Positions 8,748 through 17,833 of a DNA stretch of 64,000 nt are shown here, piece after piece. The first letter of the stretch is position 1, and each line of letters starts with the position of its first letter. Source of the DNA: Mycolicibacterium sp. CBMA 247 (GTDB taxonomy: Bacteria; Actinomycetota; Actinomycetes; Mycobacteriales; Mycobacteriaceae); NCBI RefSeq assembly GCF_009729095.1, contig NZ_VTGX01000001.1, positions 1,178,001 to 1,242,000 of the forward strand. Direction: 5' to 3'. Under the pieces are notes generated by a model that did no database searches, was not told where the DNA came from, and saw only the letters and a program-made list of their open reading frames with translations. The position numbers and the translations under genes are program-made.

Positions 8748-11700
8748 ATGGGCTCTGACTTCGCAACCACCGCCCCGCGCGATACCGACTTGATTGCCGA
8801 GGTGCTCAGCGGGATGCAGTCGCCGGGCACGCCGCCGCGCGAACACATGGTGTTCGTCGACCACGACGCGGCGGACATCACCCGCGCGGTGGTCGCCTGG
8901 GCCGACCCAGCGCCGTTGCTCACCGAGGCATGCGCCCTGTTCGAGCACTTCGGCCTACAGGTGGCGGCCCAGCGCACCGTCGATGCCACCGGGCATCCGT
9001 TGACCCTCTCGGTGTTCGATTTCGTCGCCTCCCACCCATGGCGTGCGGGCAGCAAAGACAAGGTGGCCGACGCGTTCGCCGCCCGCGGCGCCCATGGTTT
9101 CCTGATCGATGGCTATGCACGCCTGATCCTTTCGGCAAACATCACGTGGCGCGAGGTCGTTCTGGTGCGCTCGGCCAGCCGGTTCCTGCGCCAGGCCGGG
9201 TTGGCCAGGTCCGACAGTTACGTCATCGACACCTTGACGGAGCACGCCGACTTCGTTGCCACCCTGGTCGACCTGTTCGCGGCGCGGTTCGACCCGCAGT
9301 TGTGCGACCGGGAATCGCGGATGGCGAACGCGCAGCGCCGCTTGGAGAATCTCATCGAGGCGACCACGTCGGTCGACGAGGACCGGATTCTGCGGGCATT
9401 CGCCTCGTTCGTGTCTGCGACGTTGCGCACCAACTGGTTTCAGCGCGGTCCTGACGGCCGGCCCAAACGCCACGCGTCGTATCTGATCGACTCCTCGATG
9501 CTCCATCCGCGCGGACCGATCGTTCCGTTCCGAGAGATCTTCGTCGACAGCGAGGACGTCGAAGGGATCCACGCCCGCAGTGGGCCGGTCGCGCGCGGCG
9601 GCCTTCGATTCTCCGACCGACCGCAGGACTACCGCACCGAAGTCCTCGGGCTGATGAAGACCCAGACCGTCAAGAACTCACCGATCGTGCCGGTCGGCGC
9701 CAAGGGCGCGTTCGTGCGCAAGAACCCGATGGTCAGCGCCGAGCAGGCCTACCGCACCTTCGTCGCCGGACTGCTCGACCTCACCGACAACCTCGTCGGC
9801 AATCGCGTCTGCCCGCCCGAAGACACCGTCACTTACGGCGGAAACGACACCTACCTGGTGGTGGCTGCCGACAAGGGCACCGCCCGATTCTCTGATGTCG
9901 CCAACGAGCTGGCCACGGACCGCGGATTCTGGTTGGGAGACGCGTTCGCCTCTGGTGGTTCGGCGGGATACGACCACAAGAAGATGGGCATCACCGCCCG
10001 CGGGGCATGGGTGTCGGTCCGCGCACACTTCGCCGACCTTGGCCGCGACGCCGACGCCGACCCCATCACCGTCGTAGGCATCGGTGACATGTCGGGTGAC
10101 GTGTTCGGCAACGGAATGCTGTTGTCGCCCAACCTCAAACTCGTCGCGTCCTTCGATCACCGCCACGTCTTCATCGACCCGGATCCCGACCCACGGGCCG
10201 GCTACGCCGAGCGAACCCGGTTGGCCGCCATGCCGGCCAGCAGCTGGGACGACTACGACCGCACCGTCTTGTCCCCCGGCGGCGGGGTCTGGTCGCGCAA
10301 CGCCAAACGCATCGACCTGCCCGCAGAGGCCCGCGCGGTGCTCGACATCACCGCCGAAGCCGTCACCCCCAACGACATCATCCGCGCCATCCTCACCGCC
10401 GACGCGGATCTGCTGTGGAACGGCGGCATAGGCACCTACGTGAAGTCGGCGCGCGAAAACAACACCGAGGCAGCCGATCCGGTCAACGACGCCATCCGCG
10501 TCAACGCCGAGGAACTGCGTGTCACAGTGGTCGGTGAGGGCGGAAACCTTGGGTTCACTCAACGTGCCCGCATCGAATACGCGTTGGCCGGCGGCCGCAT
10601 CAACGCCGACTTCATCGACAACGCCGCGGGCGTGGCCACGTCCGACCGCGAAGTCAACCTCAAGATCGCCCTCCAATCGGCACTGCGCGCGGATCACATC
10701 AGCGCCGACGGCCGCGATGAGTTGCTGGCGGGCTGCAAGGACGAGGTCGCCGGCGCGGTGCTGAGCAGCTGCGAGAATCAGGTGCTCGCCATCAGTTTGG
10801 CCGAAGCACAAGCCGCCCAGCTGCTGAACCGCCATGAACGATTGATCGACAATCTCGAACAGGTCTCCGGCATCAGCCGCACCGCCGAAATACTGCCCAG
10901 CAGAGCCGAACTCGTCTCACGCACCCGAGCGGGCCGGGGCCTGACCCGCCCGGAGATCGCCGTCCTGCTGGCGCATTCGAAGAACGTCGTGCGCGACGAA
11001 TTGCTGGACTCCGCGGTGCCCGATGATCCGATCTTCTCCCCCGCCCTGCGCGACTACTTCCCCGCAGCGTTTCGCATTCCCCTCGATGCCGACATCGCTT
11101 CCCATCGGCTTGCCCGGGAGATCATCGCCACCCAGATCGCCGACGACCTGATCAACCACGTCGGCCCGGGCCTGATCTACCAACTCGACGAACGCTTGGG
11201 CGTGCCCACCCCGGCGGTGGCGGCGGCCTACACAGTGGTCCGGCACCTCTTCGGCGTCGACGCCATGTGGCGCGAGGCGCTGGCGCAGACCGCCGGCATC
11301 CCGGCTCAGCGCTGGGACGCACTCCACGCGGTGCAACACTTCATCGAACACACCGCAGGGCGCCTCTTGCGCCGCCACGGCAGGAACCTCGACATCGGCG
11401 CCACCATCGCGGACTACCGCCGACACGTCGACAACCTCCACAACCACCGCCACGCCTACGGTGACCGCTGGCCGCGGCTACGCTCGGAATCGCTGGACCT
11501 GAGCAGCACGGCCACCAGAATCGGCGTGGACATCACCGTCGTGGCCGATACCTTCCTGGCGGTGGACGACCAACTCGACCTTGACTGGATCGAACGGGGG
11601 CTGCGGGTGCACACCGCATCGAATTGGTGGGATGCCATGGGTACCGGCGCCGTGCACGACCAGGTCGCCGACACCCATCATCAGCTGACGGCCGCCGTGC

Positions 11701-11888
11701 TCAGGCTGGCCGGCGACCCCGACGACGCACTGCGCCGTTGGCGTCGAGAGTCGGCAGCGGCGCTGGCCCGGTTCGGCCAGATGCGCGCCGAGCTGGGCCG
11801 CGACAGCGTCATCGACGTTGCCCGGGGCGTCACCGTACACGCCGAACTCGCGCAGGTGCTCAGGCACACCGATACCTTGGTCCGCTGA
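8748..11888 (+). CDS. NAD-dependent glutamate dehydrogenase, large-type, short form
   Basis: A protein of 1046 residues belonging to the large NAD-GDH group; mycobacteria typically also have a form of about 1600 residues. The catalytic core is clear: GPVARGGLRFSDRPQDYR, the Lys-bearing KTQTVKNSPIVPVGAKGAF, then VGIGDMSGDVFGNGMLLS. A late VVGEGGNLGFTQRARIEY segment follows. The N-terminal ACT/regulatory extension of the 180-kDa class is largely absent, so this resembles the 115-kDa class. It catalyses glutamate to 2-oxoglutarate plus ammonia, feeding the TCA cycle and regenerating the amino acceptor for the divergent GabT-type enzyme. The ATG at 8748 follows a strong Shine-Dalgarno. It ends 11 bp before the convergent Cache gene. 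Confidence 0.92.
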   Translation: MGSDFATTAPRDTDLIAEVLSGMQSPGTPPREHMVFVDHDAADITRAVVAWADPAPLLTEACALFEHFGLQVAAQRTVDATGHPLTLSVFDFVASHPWRAGSKDKVADAFAARGAHGFLIDGYARLILSANITWREVVLVRSASRFLRQAGLARSDSYVIDTLTEHADFVATLVDLFAARFDPQLCDRESRMANAQRRLENLIEATTSVDEDRILRAFASFVSATLRTNWFQRGPDGRPKRHASYLIDSSMLHPRGPIVPFREIFVDSEDVEGIHARSGPVARGGLRFSDRPQDYRTEVLGLMKTQTVKNSPIVPVGAKGAFVRKNPMVSAEQAYRTFVAGLLDLTDNLVGNRVCPPEDTVTYGGNDTYLVVAADKGTARFSDVANELATDRGFWLGDAFASGGSAGYDHKKMGITARGAWVSVRAHFADLGRDADADPITVVGIGDMSGDVFGNGMLLSPNLKLVASFDHRHVFIDPDPDPRAGYAERTRLAAMPASSWDDYDRTVLSPGGGVWSRNAKRIDLPAEARAVLDITAEAVTPNDIIRAILTADADLLWNGGIGTYVKSARENNTEAADPVNDAIRVNAEELRVTVVGEGGNLGFTQRARIEYALAGGRINADFIDNAAGVATSDREVNLKIALQSALRADHISADGRDELLAGCKDEVAGAVLSSCENQVLAISLAEAQAAQLLNRHERLIDNLEQVSGISRTAEILPSRAELVSRTRAGRGLTRPEIAVLLAHSKNVVRDELLDSAVPDDPIFSPALRDYFPAAFRIPLDADIASHRLAREIIATQIADDLINHVGPGLIYQLDERLGVPTPAVAAAYTVVRHLFGVDAMWREALAQTAGIPAQRWDALHAVQHFIEHTAGRLLRRHGRNLDIGATIADYRRHVDNLHNHRHAYGDRWPRLRSESLDLSSTATRIGVDITVVADTFLAVDDQLDLDWIERGLRVHTASNWWDAMGTGAVHDQVADTHHQLTAAVLRLAGDPDDALRRWRRESAAALARFGQMRAELGRDSVIDVARGVTVHAELAQVLRHTDTLVR

Positions 11889-11899
11889 GCACTCTCCCC

Positions 11900-12655
11900 T
11901 TACGAGTTGCCGCTCAGTGACACCAACGACCATGGCGTCGCGGACACCGGCAGCGCCGTGCGTGAACTCGGGTTCTCGAGCTTGGATCCGGCTACGTGCT
12001 CGGCGTCGTTGGCGACGATCACCCGACCCTCGGCGTTGGTGAGCGCCAGCGGAGTGCGGTGCGCCGCGAACGTCGGCAACAGTGCGGCATCCAGCCGCGC
12101 TACCGGCACATCGGCCCCTGCCACGCCGATGAACTCCCCGCGCTCGGAGGTCACCGGGACGGCGAATGTACACACGTAGAGATCGACGCCGGTGTAGTCC
12201 ACATACGGTCCGTGCACCCACCGGGTCCCACGGTCGCGGGGCACGGAATACCACTCCATCGTGGTGTAGTCGTAGAAGTACTCGCTGCCGGGATTGAGAT
12301 CCAGCCCGAGTCTCTGCGCTTTACCACTTGGCTGGGGGTCTGGACGCCACCACTCCAGGTAACGCGGAACGTCGGCCAACGCGCCGTCGGCGACGACAAA
12401 TCCGACCCCGTTCACCAAATGGCTCTGCCGCTGCAATTCACCGATCATGGGGTCGCGGAGCGCCGCCAGGTCGGTCGAGCATGGCTTGGCGCCCGAGTCT
12501 TCGATGCGACCCCACAGCGCACGGGTGGCCGCTGCGATGGTGTGCAGCGAGGCAAAGACGTCCTCTACGAGTGAGGTCACCGCCGCAGACACCAACTCGA
12601 GTGCCACATCGCCGTCATCGGCGCGAAACGTGGGGTCCGCTCCGTTCGCCATCAT
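11900..12655 (-). CDS. Soluble Cache (PDC)-domain protein
   Basis: A protein of about 251 residues with a single Cache-like ligand-binding fold. An N-terminal helix is followed by VNGVGFVVADGALADVP, YFYDYTTMEWYSVPRDRG, the strand pair TFAVPVTSERGEFIGVAGAD and a late ALTNAEGRVIVANDAEH. Cache domains normally sit outside the membrane in chemoreceptors and kinases. Here no signal peptide or membrane helix is visible, so it is predicted to be cytosolic and sense an internal small molecule. It lies downstream of, and in the same direction as, the GntR regulator, with both divergent from the amine-catabolism operon. A co-sensor for the amine or amino-acid substrate is a reasonable inference. Confidence 0.72.
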   Translation of the reverse strand: MMANGADPTFRADDGDVALELVSAAVTSLVEDVFASLHTIAAATRALWGRIEDSGAKPCSTDLAALRDPMIGELQRQSHLVNGVGFVVADGALADVPRYLEWWRPDPQPSGKAQRLGLDLNPGSEYFYDYTTMEWYSVPRDRGTRWVHGPYVDYTGVDLYVCTFAVPVTSERGEFIGVAGADVPVARLDAALLPTFAAHRTPLALTNAEGRVIVANDAEHVAGSKLENPSSRTALPVSATPWSLVSLSGNS

Positions 12656-12739
12656 CTCGAATGCCCTTCCGTCTGTATCGGCGTCAGCCTAGGCACCGGC
12701 GCACGGCAGGATGCCGGCGATGCCGGGTCAAGCCTGGAC

Positions 12740-13492
12740 TCATGTTCTGGCCAGCTCCATCCGCAGGCCAATGAGCCGTCGGATGGTCAGCGCGCTGTAC
12801 TCCTCTGCCAATGATCGCGCGCCCGCCTGATCCCCGGCCTCGATGGCGTCGACGAGCAGGTGATGCCTGGCCGCCTCGCCCGCAGGATCCAACCCCAAGC
12901 GTGGCAGCCAGACCATCGCCGACAGTTCGGCCTGCATGTTCACCTCGGCGCGGGTGAGGCGCGCGGACTGGGAACACACCGCTATCTCGATCTGGAACCG
13001 GCTGTCGGCGCGACGGCTGGAGATCGCATCCTCGCTGACCGCAAGACGGCCGGCCAGCGTCCGGAGCCGGGCGATGTCGGCTGCTACGGCTCGGCGGGTC
13101 GCCAGTACCGCAGTGGCACCGGCGACCGCAAAGTGTTCGTCCCCCAGGTCACGCAGCCCCTCAACGGTCAGCTCTTGCAGCAGCGCCAGCGACCGGGTGT
13201 GCACGTCTTCAGCCGAGGCGCGCACGAAACTTCCGCCGCCGCGACCTCGCTTCGTCACAACCAGCCCCTGCTCCCGCAAGATGGCCAGCGCTTCACGCAG
13301 GGTCATCGTCGACACGCCCAGCTGGGTGGCCAGGTCGATTTCGCTCGGAAGTTGTTCACCGTCGGAGATCACCCCGAGGCCGATCGCGGCAGAGATCCGC
13401 GCCACCACGGCATCCGTGCGTGGGCCGCTTCCCGCCAGCGGTGAAAGCACAGCCCCCACTGCGGTCAGGCCACGCAACTGTTCGACCGTCAC
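12740..13492 (-). CDS. GntR/FadR-family (FCD) transcriptional regulator
   Basis: A 250-residue regulator with a GTG start at 13492. The winged helix-turn-helix (about residues 25-95) includes LPSEIDLATQLGVSTMTLRE and the GLVVTKRGRGGGSFVRA wing. A helical FCD ligand-binding domain follows (about residues 110-245), containing the DSRFQIEIAVCSQSARL segment whose Asp and His-type ligands usually bind a metal or carboxylate effector. It faces the permease-P450-glutamine synthetase operon across a 112-bp spacer and is the likely repressor of that operon. The Cache protein gene follows it in the same direction. Confidence 0.9.
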   Translation of the reverse strand: MTVEQLRGLTAVGAVLSPLAGSGPRTDAVVARISAAIGLGVISDGEQLPSEIDLATQLGVSTMTLREALAILREQGLVVTKRGRGGGSFVRASAEDVHTRSLALLQELTVEGLRDLGDEHFAVAGATAVLATRRAVAADIARLRTLAGRLAVSEDAISSRRADSRFQIEIAVCSQSARLTRAEVNMQAELSAMVWLPRLGLDPAGEAARHHLLVDAIEAGDQAGARSLAEEYSALTIRRLIGLRMELART

Positions 13493-13604
13493 GGTTCCCT
13501 CCCGCCGGGGCAGTTTTCACGATCGTACGGGATAAGCCTTGAACTATGAACTATGGTCCTTTATGTTTTAACTCTATGTCTTAGCTCACAGCCCACGCAC
13601 GAAC
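13493..13604. promoter_or_regulatory. Divergent promoter/operator region of the amine-catabolism locus
   Basis: A 112-bp spacer between gntR and the permease gene. It is clearly AT-richer than its surroundings from about 13530 to 13590. It holds a head-to-tail repeat GAACTATGAACTAT at 13541-13554 followed by a TATG-rich stretch. This is a candidate promoter plus GntR operator. The assignment rests on position and base composition; no consensus was demonstrated. Confidence 0.45.
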
Positions 13605-15137
13605 ATGGCCCCTGACACAGAAAGCCGGCCGCCTATGTCGAAATCACCCGAGCCGCACGACGAGGACCACGCGCAACTCGCCGCGCTCGGTTTCCAGTCC
13701 GAGTTCAAGCGAGACATGAGCCTTTGGGCCAACTTCTCGCTCGGCTTCACCTATCTCTCGCCGGTCGTCGGCATCTACACGGTCTTCGCGTTCGCCCTGG
13801 CTGCGGCCGGCCCGCCGATGATCTGGAGTCTGTTGATCGCGGGCTTCGGCCAGATGCTGGTCGCGCTGGTGTTCAGCGAAATCGTCGCCCAATTCCCGGT
13901 GGCCGGCGGCGTGTACCCGTGGGCCCGCCGACTCTGGGGCCGCAAATGGGCGTGGATGACCGGCTGGGTGTACATATTCGCGCTGCTGGCCACCATCGCC
14001 GGCGTGGCCTACGGTGCCGGCCCGTTCGTAGCCACGGTCTTCGGGTTCACGTCGACGATCAACACCACCGTCGTATGCGCTCTGATCGTGCTGCTGCTTG
14101 CCACCGTCATCAATCTCACCGGCACCAAGATGCTGAGCTACTTCGCGATCTTCGGCTTCACCGCCGAACTCATCGGTGCGCTGATCGTCGGCGGGTGGCT
14201 GCTACTGACCCAACGTCACCACGGTCTGGATGTGCTGTTCAACAGCTTCGGGGCGCAGGGCGACCACAGCTTTCTCTACGCCTTTCTGGCGGCCAGCCTC
14301 ATCGGCGTCTACCAGTACTACGGTTTCGAGGCCTGCGGTGACGTCGCCGAGGAGGTCCGCAATCCCGGCGTCCAGATCCCGAAGTCGATGCGACGGACGA
14401 TCTACATCGGCGGCGCCGCAGCGACTTTCGTCTGTCTCAGCCTCGTTCTTTCGGTCGTCGACTTCGGCGCGGTGATCCGCGGCGAGGATGTCGACCCGAT
14501 CTCGACGACACTGGCCACCGCGTTCGGGCCGGTCGGCTCCAAGATCGTGCTCTGCATCGTGCTGATCTCGTTCGTGTCCTGCGCCCTGAGCCTGCAGGCG
14601 GCAGCCAGCCGGCTGCTCTACTCGTACGGCCGCGACGACATGATCGTCGGCTCCAAGCTCTGGGCCCGGTTCGACAAGAAGCGCCACGTCCCCCCGTATG
14701 CGTTGCTTGCCGCAGCGGTCATCCCCGCCGCCCTCATCATCGGGTCGATCGTCTCCACGGACGCACTGACCAAGCTCATCAGCTTCGGTTCGGTCGGCAT
14801 CTACATCGCCTTCCAGATGGTCGTCTTCGCCGCCCTCCGCGCTCGCATCAAAGGATGGGTGCCCAGCGGCAAGTACCGCCTCGGACGATGGGGAATGTTG
14901 GTGAATGTCGGTGCCCTGATCTACGGCGTGGCGGCGATCATCAACATCTGTTGGCCCCGGACGCCCGAGGCGCCCTGGTACGACAACTACATCGTGTTGC
15001 TGATGTCAGCCATCGTCATCGGACTGGGCCTGCTCTACATGGCTACCGCCCGCTCCCATTCCAACGGCACCACGCCGCACGCCGATGCGATCCCTACCGC
15101 ATCCACGACTAAATCCGTTACAGCGCCGTCTGTTTAG
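13605..15137 (+). CDS. APC-superfamily amino acid/amine permease
   Basis: A permease of about 510 residues with twelve hydrophobic segments in the amino acid-choline transporter (ACT/UGA4-like) pattern. After a hydrophilic N-terminus comes SLWANFSLGFTYLSPVVGIY, then FPVAGGVYPWARRLWGRKW between the second and third membrane segments, and GFEACGDVAEEVRNPG in the loop after the sixth. It probably imports the amine, GABA or amino acid degraded by the downstream genes. An alternative start is the ATG at 13635 (MSKSPEPHDED); neither has a strong ribosome-binding site. It is first in a rightward operon and lies 39 bp before the P450 gene. Confidence 0.88.
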   Translation: MAPDTESRPPMSKSPEPHDEDHAQLAALGFQSEFKRDMSLWANFSLGFTYLSPVVGIYTVFAFALAAAGPPMIWSLLIAGFGQMLVALVFSEIVAQFPVAGGVYPWARRLWGRKWAWMTGWVYIFALLATIAGVAYGAGPFVATVFGFTSTINTTVVCALIVLLLATVINLTGTKMLSYFAIFGFTAELIGALIVGGWLLLTQRHHGLDVLFNSFGAQGDHSFLYAFLAASLIGVYQYYGFEACGDVAEEVRNPGVQIPKSMRRTIYIGGAAATFVCLSLVLSVVDFGAVIRGEDVDPISTTLATAFGPVGSKIVLCIVLISFVSCALSLQAAASRLLYSYGRDDMIVGSKLWARFDKKRHVPPYALLAAAVIPAALIIGSIVSTDALTKLISFGSVGIYIAFQMVVFAALRARIKGWVPSGKYRLGRWGMLVNVGALIYGVAAIINICWPRTPEAPWYDNYIVLLMSAIVIGLGLLYMATARSHSNGTTPHADAIPTASTTKSVTAPSV

Positions 15138-15175
15138 CAGACACGCCAGCTTCCGATCACCAGAGGAGAGTCGAC

Positions 15176-16387
15176 GTGACTCCAAATGCCATCAACGCCA
15201 ACACCATCACCGAAGCCCCGCGCCTGAACGTGACCGATCCCTCGTTCTCGATCACCTCGGCCGCGGTCCACGAGGCCCGCGAGGCCAGCTGGTTCGCCCA
15301 TACCGAGTACGGGATCGCAGTCCTGCGCTACGACGAGGTCAGCGAGCTCATGCGCCACCCGAGTCTGCGCCAGGGCAGTTACCACTGGCCGGCCCACAAC
15401 GACGTGACCGGCGGCCCGTTCCTGGACTGGTGGAACAGCTGGATCCTGAACAAGGAGGGCCAGGAGCACCAGCGGCTGCGGACCCTGCTCAACCCGGCGT
15501 TCTCCAAGCGGCTGATCAAGGGCCTCGTACCTCGGTTCCAGGCGCTGGCCGGCGAACTCATCGACGCCTTCGCCGACAAGGGTGAGTGCGAGTTCATCGC
15601 CGAGTTCGCCGACCCGTATGCCGCTCGGGTCATCGCCATCATGCTGGGCCTGCCCGAATCGGAGTGGCAGATCATTGCCCGCGAGTCCGCGACCATCGGG
15701 ATGGCGATGGGTGTCACCTTCAAACAGGAGCTGCCACGGATCGAGGCCGCTCTGGCCACGCTTTTCGCGTACGCCGACGCCGCGATCGCCGACCGCGAGG
15801 CCAACCCGCGCGATGACTTCACGACGACCCTCGTGCAGGCGAAGAACGACGGTGGGCTGTCCGCCGACGAACTGCGCGATGCCATCGTCCTGATGATCTT
15901 TGGCGGCTACGACACCACCCGCAACCAACTGGGCCTGGCGATGCAGAGCTTCATCGACAACCCCGGGCAGTGGGATCTACTCGCGGAGAACCCCGATCTG
16001 GGCGGCAAGGCGGTCGAGGAGGTGATGCGGACCAACCCGACGGTCCGCTGGGTCACCCGCGAGGCGACCGAGGACTTCGAGCACAAGGGATTGGCCATCA
16101 GCGCCGGGACCACCGTCCACCTGTTCAGCGAGTCCTCCGGCACCGATCCACGGGCATTCGGACAGCCCAGCTTCGACATCGCCGCAGAACGCAAGCCGCA
16201 CTTCGGGTTCGGTGGCGGGGCGCACCACTGCCTGGGTCACTTCGTCGCCCGGGCGGACATGTCCGAGGCGCTACCCCTGTTGGCCCGCAGGCTTCGTGAC
16301 CCGAAGGTGCTCGACGGTGCCGACTGGATGCCCGACTCGGGCAACACCGGCGCGAACACGCTTCCGATCAGCTTCACCCCGGCCTGA
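15176..16387 (+). CDS. Cytochrome P450
   Basis: A 403-residue soluble P450. The I-helix oxygen-activation motif is intact (FGGYDTTRNQL), a K-helix ExxR-like region is seen near EEVMRTNPTVRWVTRE, and the heme-thiolate loop is PHFGFGGGAHHCLGHFVAR with the ligand Cys. The GTG start at 15176 is preceded by AGGAGAG about 8 bp upstream. It lies between the permease and a PuuA-like glutamine synthetase, with a PDR-type reductase encoded further down the same operon as probable electron donor. By analogy with mycobacterial cyclic-amine P450 loci linked to glutamine synthetase-like genes, it may hydroxylate or dealkylate an amine. I cannot assign a CYP family. Confidence 0.93.
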   Translation: MTPNAINANTITEAPRLNVTDPSFSITSAAVHEAREASWFAHTEYGIAVLRYDEVSELMRHPSLRQGSYHWPAHNDVTGGPFLDWWNSWILNKEGQEHQRLRTLLNPAFSKRLIKGLVPRFQALAGELIDAFADKGECEFIAEFADPYAARVIAIMLGLPESEWQIIARESATIGMAMGVTFKQELPRIEAALATLFAYADAAIADREANPRDDFTTTLVQAKNDGGLSADELRDAIVLMIFGGYDTTRNQLGLAMQSFIDNPGQWDLLAENPDLGGKAVEEVMRTNPTVRWVTREATEDFEHKGLAISAGTTVHLFSESSGTDPRAFGQPSFDIAAERKPHFGFGGGAHHCLGHFVARADMSEALPLLARRLRDPKVLDGADWMPDSGNTGANTLPISFTPA

Positions 16388-16447
16388 GCGGGCCATCCAC
16401 CCCACTTACCACTCACCCACCAAACCCATCCCGAAAGGTCCGCGTCC

Positions 16448-17833
16448 ATGAGCACATCAGCGCTCGACCAACACCGTGACGCCAATTCCGCACCCGGAGC
16501 CCTCGATGCCGCGCTCGCGGCGATCGAGGAATACGGCGTGGAATTCGTCTACTTCCAGGCCGTGACGATCACCGCAAGAGTCGTCGGAAAGGTCGTTCCC
16601 GCAGACCAATTCGCGCGGTTGGCGACGCGCGGCGTCATGCAGCACCGCACCGCCATCGCCAACCTGCAGACCACCCGCGAGGGCGTCCTTCTCGGCGGCG
16701 GCGTCGGAGCCCCCGAGTACTGCGCGGTGCCCGACCTCGACACCTTCTCGGTGCTGCCCTGGGACCACAAGACCGCGCGCGTCTTCTGCAGCCTCTACGA
16801 GCCCGACCACGTGATGGTCGATCCCGGCGCTCCCCTGCCGACCGACACGCGCGGCCTGATGAAGCGACTGCACGCTGCGTTCACCGATCGCACCGGGCTG
16901 GAGCTGCGCACCGGCACCGAGCCCGAGATGACCTGGGAGGGACCGGGTTTCATCACGTCGTCGCGCCCCGACGCAAGCCCCGCCTACCACATCGAGCACC
17001 TCGAGCGATATCGCGCGATCTATCAGAAGGTGATCGCCTACGCGAAATTCATGGGCTTCCAGATGGTCGAAGGTGACTTCGAAGACGCCGGCCAGGTCGA
17101 GCTGAACTGGATGTACGACCACAGCGACGCAACGGCCGACCGGCTGATGACCTACCGGCAGATCTGTAAGCAGGTCGCCCGGGAACTCGGCATCGAGGCG
17201 AGCTTCATGCCCAAACCCGGCCAGGGATACATGGGCAACGGCTGTCACCACAACTTCAGCCTGTGGCGCGGCGACGTCAACATCCTGGCCGACGACGGTC
17301 GCCATGACCTGCATCTGACCGAAGAGGGGCAGTACGCCCTGGGCGGACTGCTCACCCACACCCCGGGCGCCATGTTGATCATGGGCTCGACAGTCAACTC
17401 CTACAAGCGCTACTGGGACGCGGGTCAGTTCGCTCCGTCGAAGATCAACTGGGGCCTCGACAACAAGACCTGCACGGTGCGCCTGTCGGCGAACGGCCGG
17501 CTCGAATACAAGCTCCCCGACGCCGCATGCAACCCGTATCTGACCCACGCGGCGATGCTGGTCTCCATCGACGACGGCCTGAAGAACCAGATCAACCCAG
17601 GCGACCCCACCGTCGGCTCGAGCTACGAGTCCACCGGCCCCGAATTGTTCGGGGAGCTACCGCTCACCCTCGGTGACGCGCTGGCCGAGTTCAAGGCCGA
17701 CGACTACCTGATGAATGCGCTGGGTGCCCCGCTGGGGAACCTGCTGCTGGAGTACAAGACCGACGAGTGGGCGCGGTTCAACAGCTCGATCACCGACTGG
17801 GAGCGCACGATGTACTGGGAGGACACCCCGTGA
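16448..17833 (+). CDS. Glutamine synthetase family protein, probable gamma-glutamyl-amine ligase (PuuA-like)
   Basis: A 461-residue type III/PuuA-like glutamine synthetase. Visible motifs are EPEMTWEGPGF, EGDFEDAGQVELNW (metal Glu residues), MPKPGQGYMGNGCHHNFSLW (ATP/glutamate site) and RLSANGRLEYKLPDAACNPY. Family members in catabolic operons ligate glutamate to an amine with ATP instead of to ammonia. The next genes encode two gamma-glutamyl-GABA-type hydrolases and a semialdehyde dehydrogenase, which supports a gamma-glutamylation role. The start at 16448 follows CGAAAGG. The stop overlaps the GTG of the next gene (GTGA), indicating coupling. Ordinary ammonia assimilation is unlikely in this context. 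Confidence 0.88.
   Translation: MSTSALDQHRDANSAPGALDAALAAIEEYGVEFVYFQAVTITARVVGKVVPADQFARLATRGVMQHRTAIANLQTTREGVLLGGGVGAPEYCAVPDLDTFSVLPWDHKTARVFCSLYEPDHVMVDPGAPLPTDTRGLMKRLHAAFTDRTGLELRTGTEPEMTWEGPGFITSSRPDASPAYHIEHLERYRAIYQKVIAYAKFMGFQMVEGDFEDAGQVELNWMYDHSDATADRLMTYRQICKQVARELGIEASFMPKPGQGYMGNGCHHNFSLWRGDVNILADDGRHDLHLTEEGQYALGGLLTHTPGAMLIMGSTVNSYKRYWDAGQFAPSKINWGLDNKTCTVRLSANGRLEYKLPDAACNPYLTHAAMLVSIDDGLKNQINPGDPTVGSSYESTGPELFGELPLTLGDALAEFKADDYLMNALGAPLGNLLLEYKTDEWARFNSSITDWERTMYWEDTP

Noticed and set aside
9678..10835. Minus-strand open frame of about 385 codons opposite the glutamate dehydrogenase
   Set aside because: The translation is Gly/Val/Asp-rich antisense sequence without motifs. 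The plus-strand dehydrogenase signatures are unambiguous.
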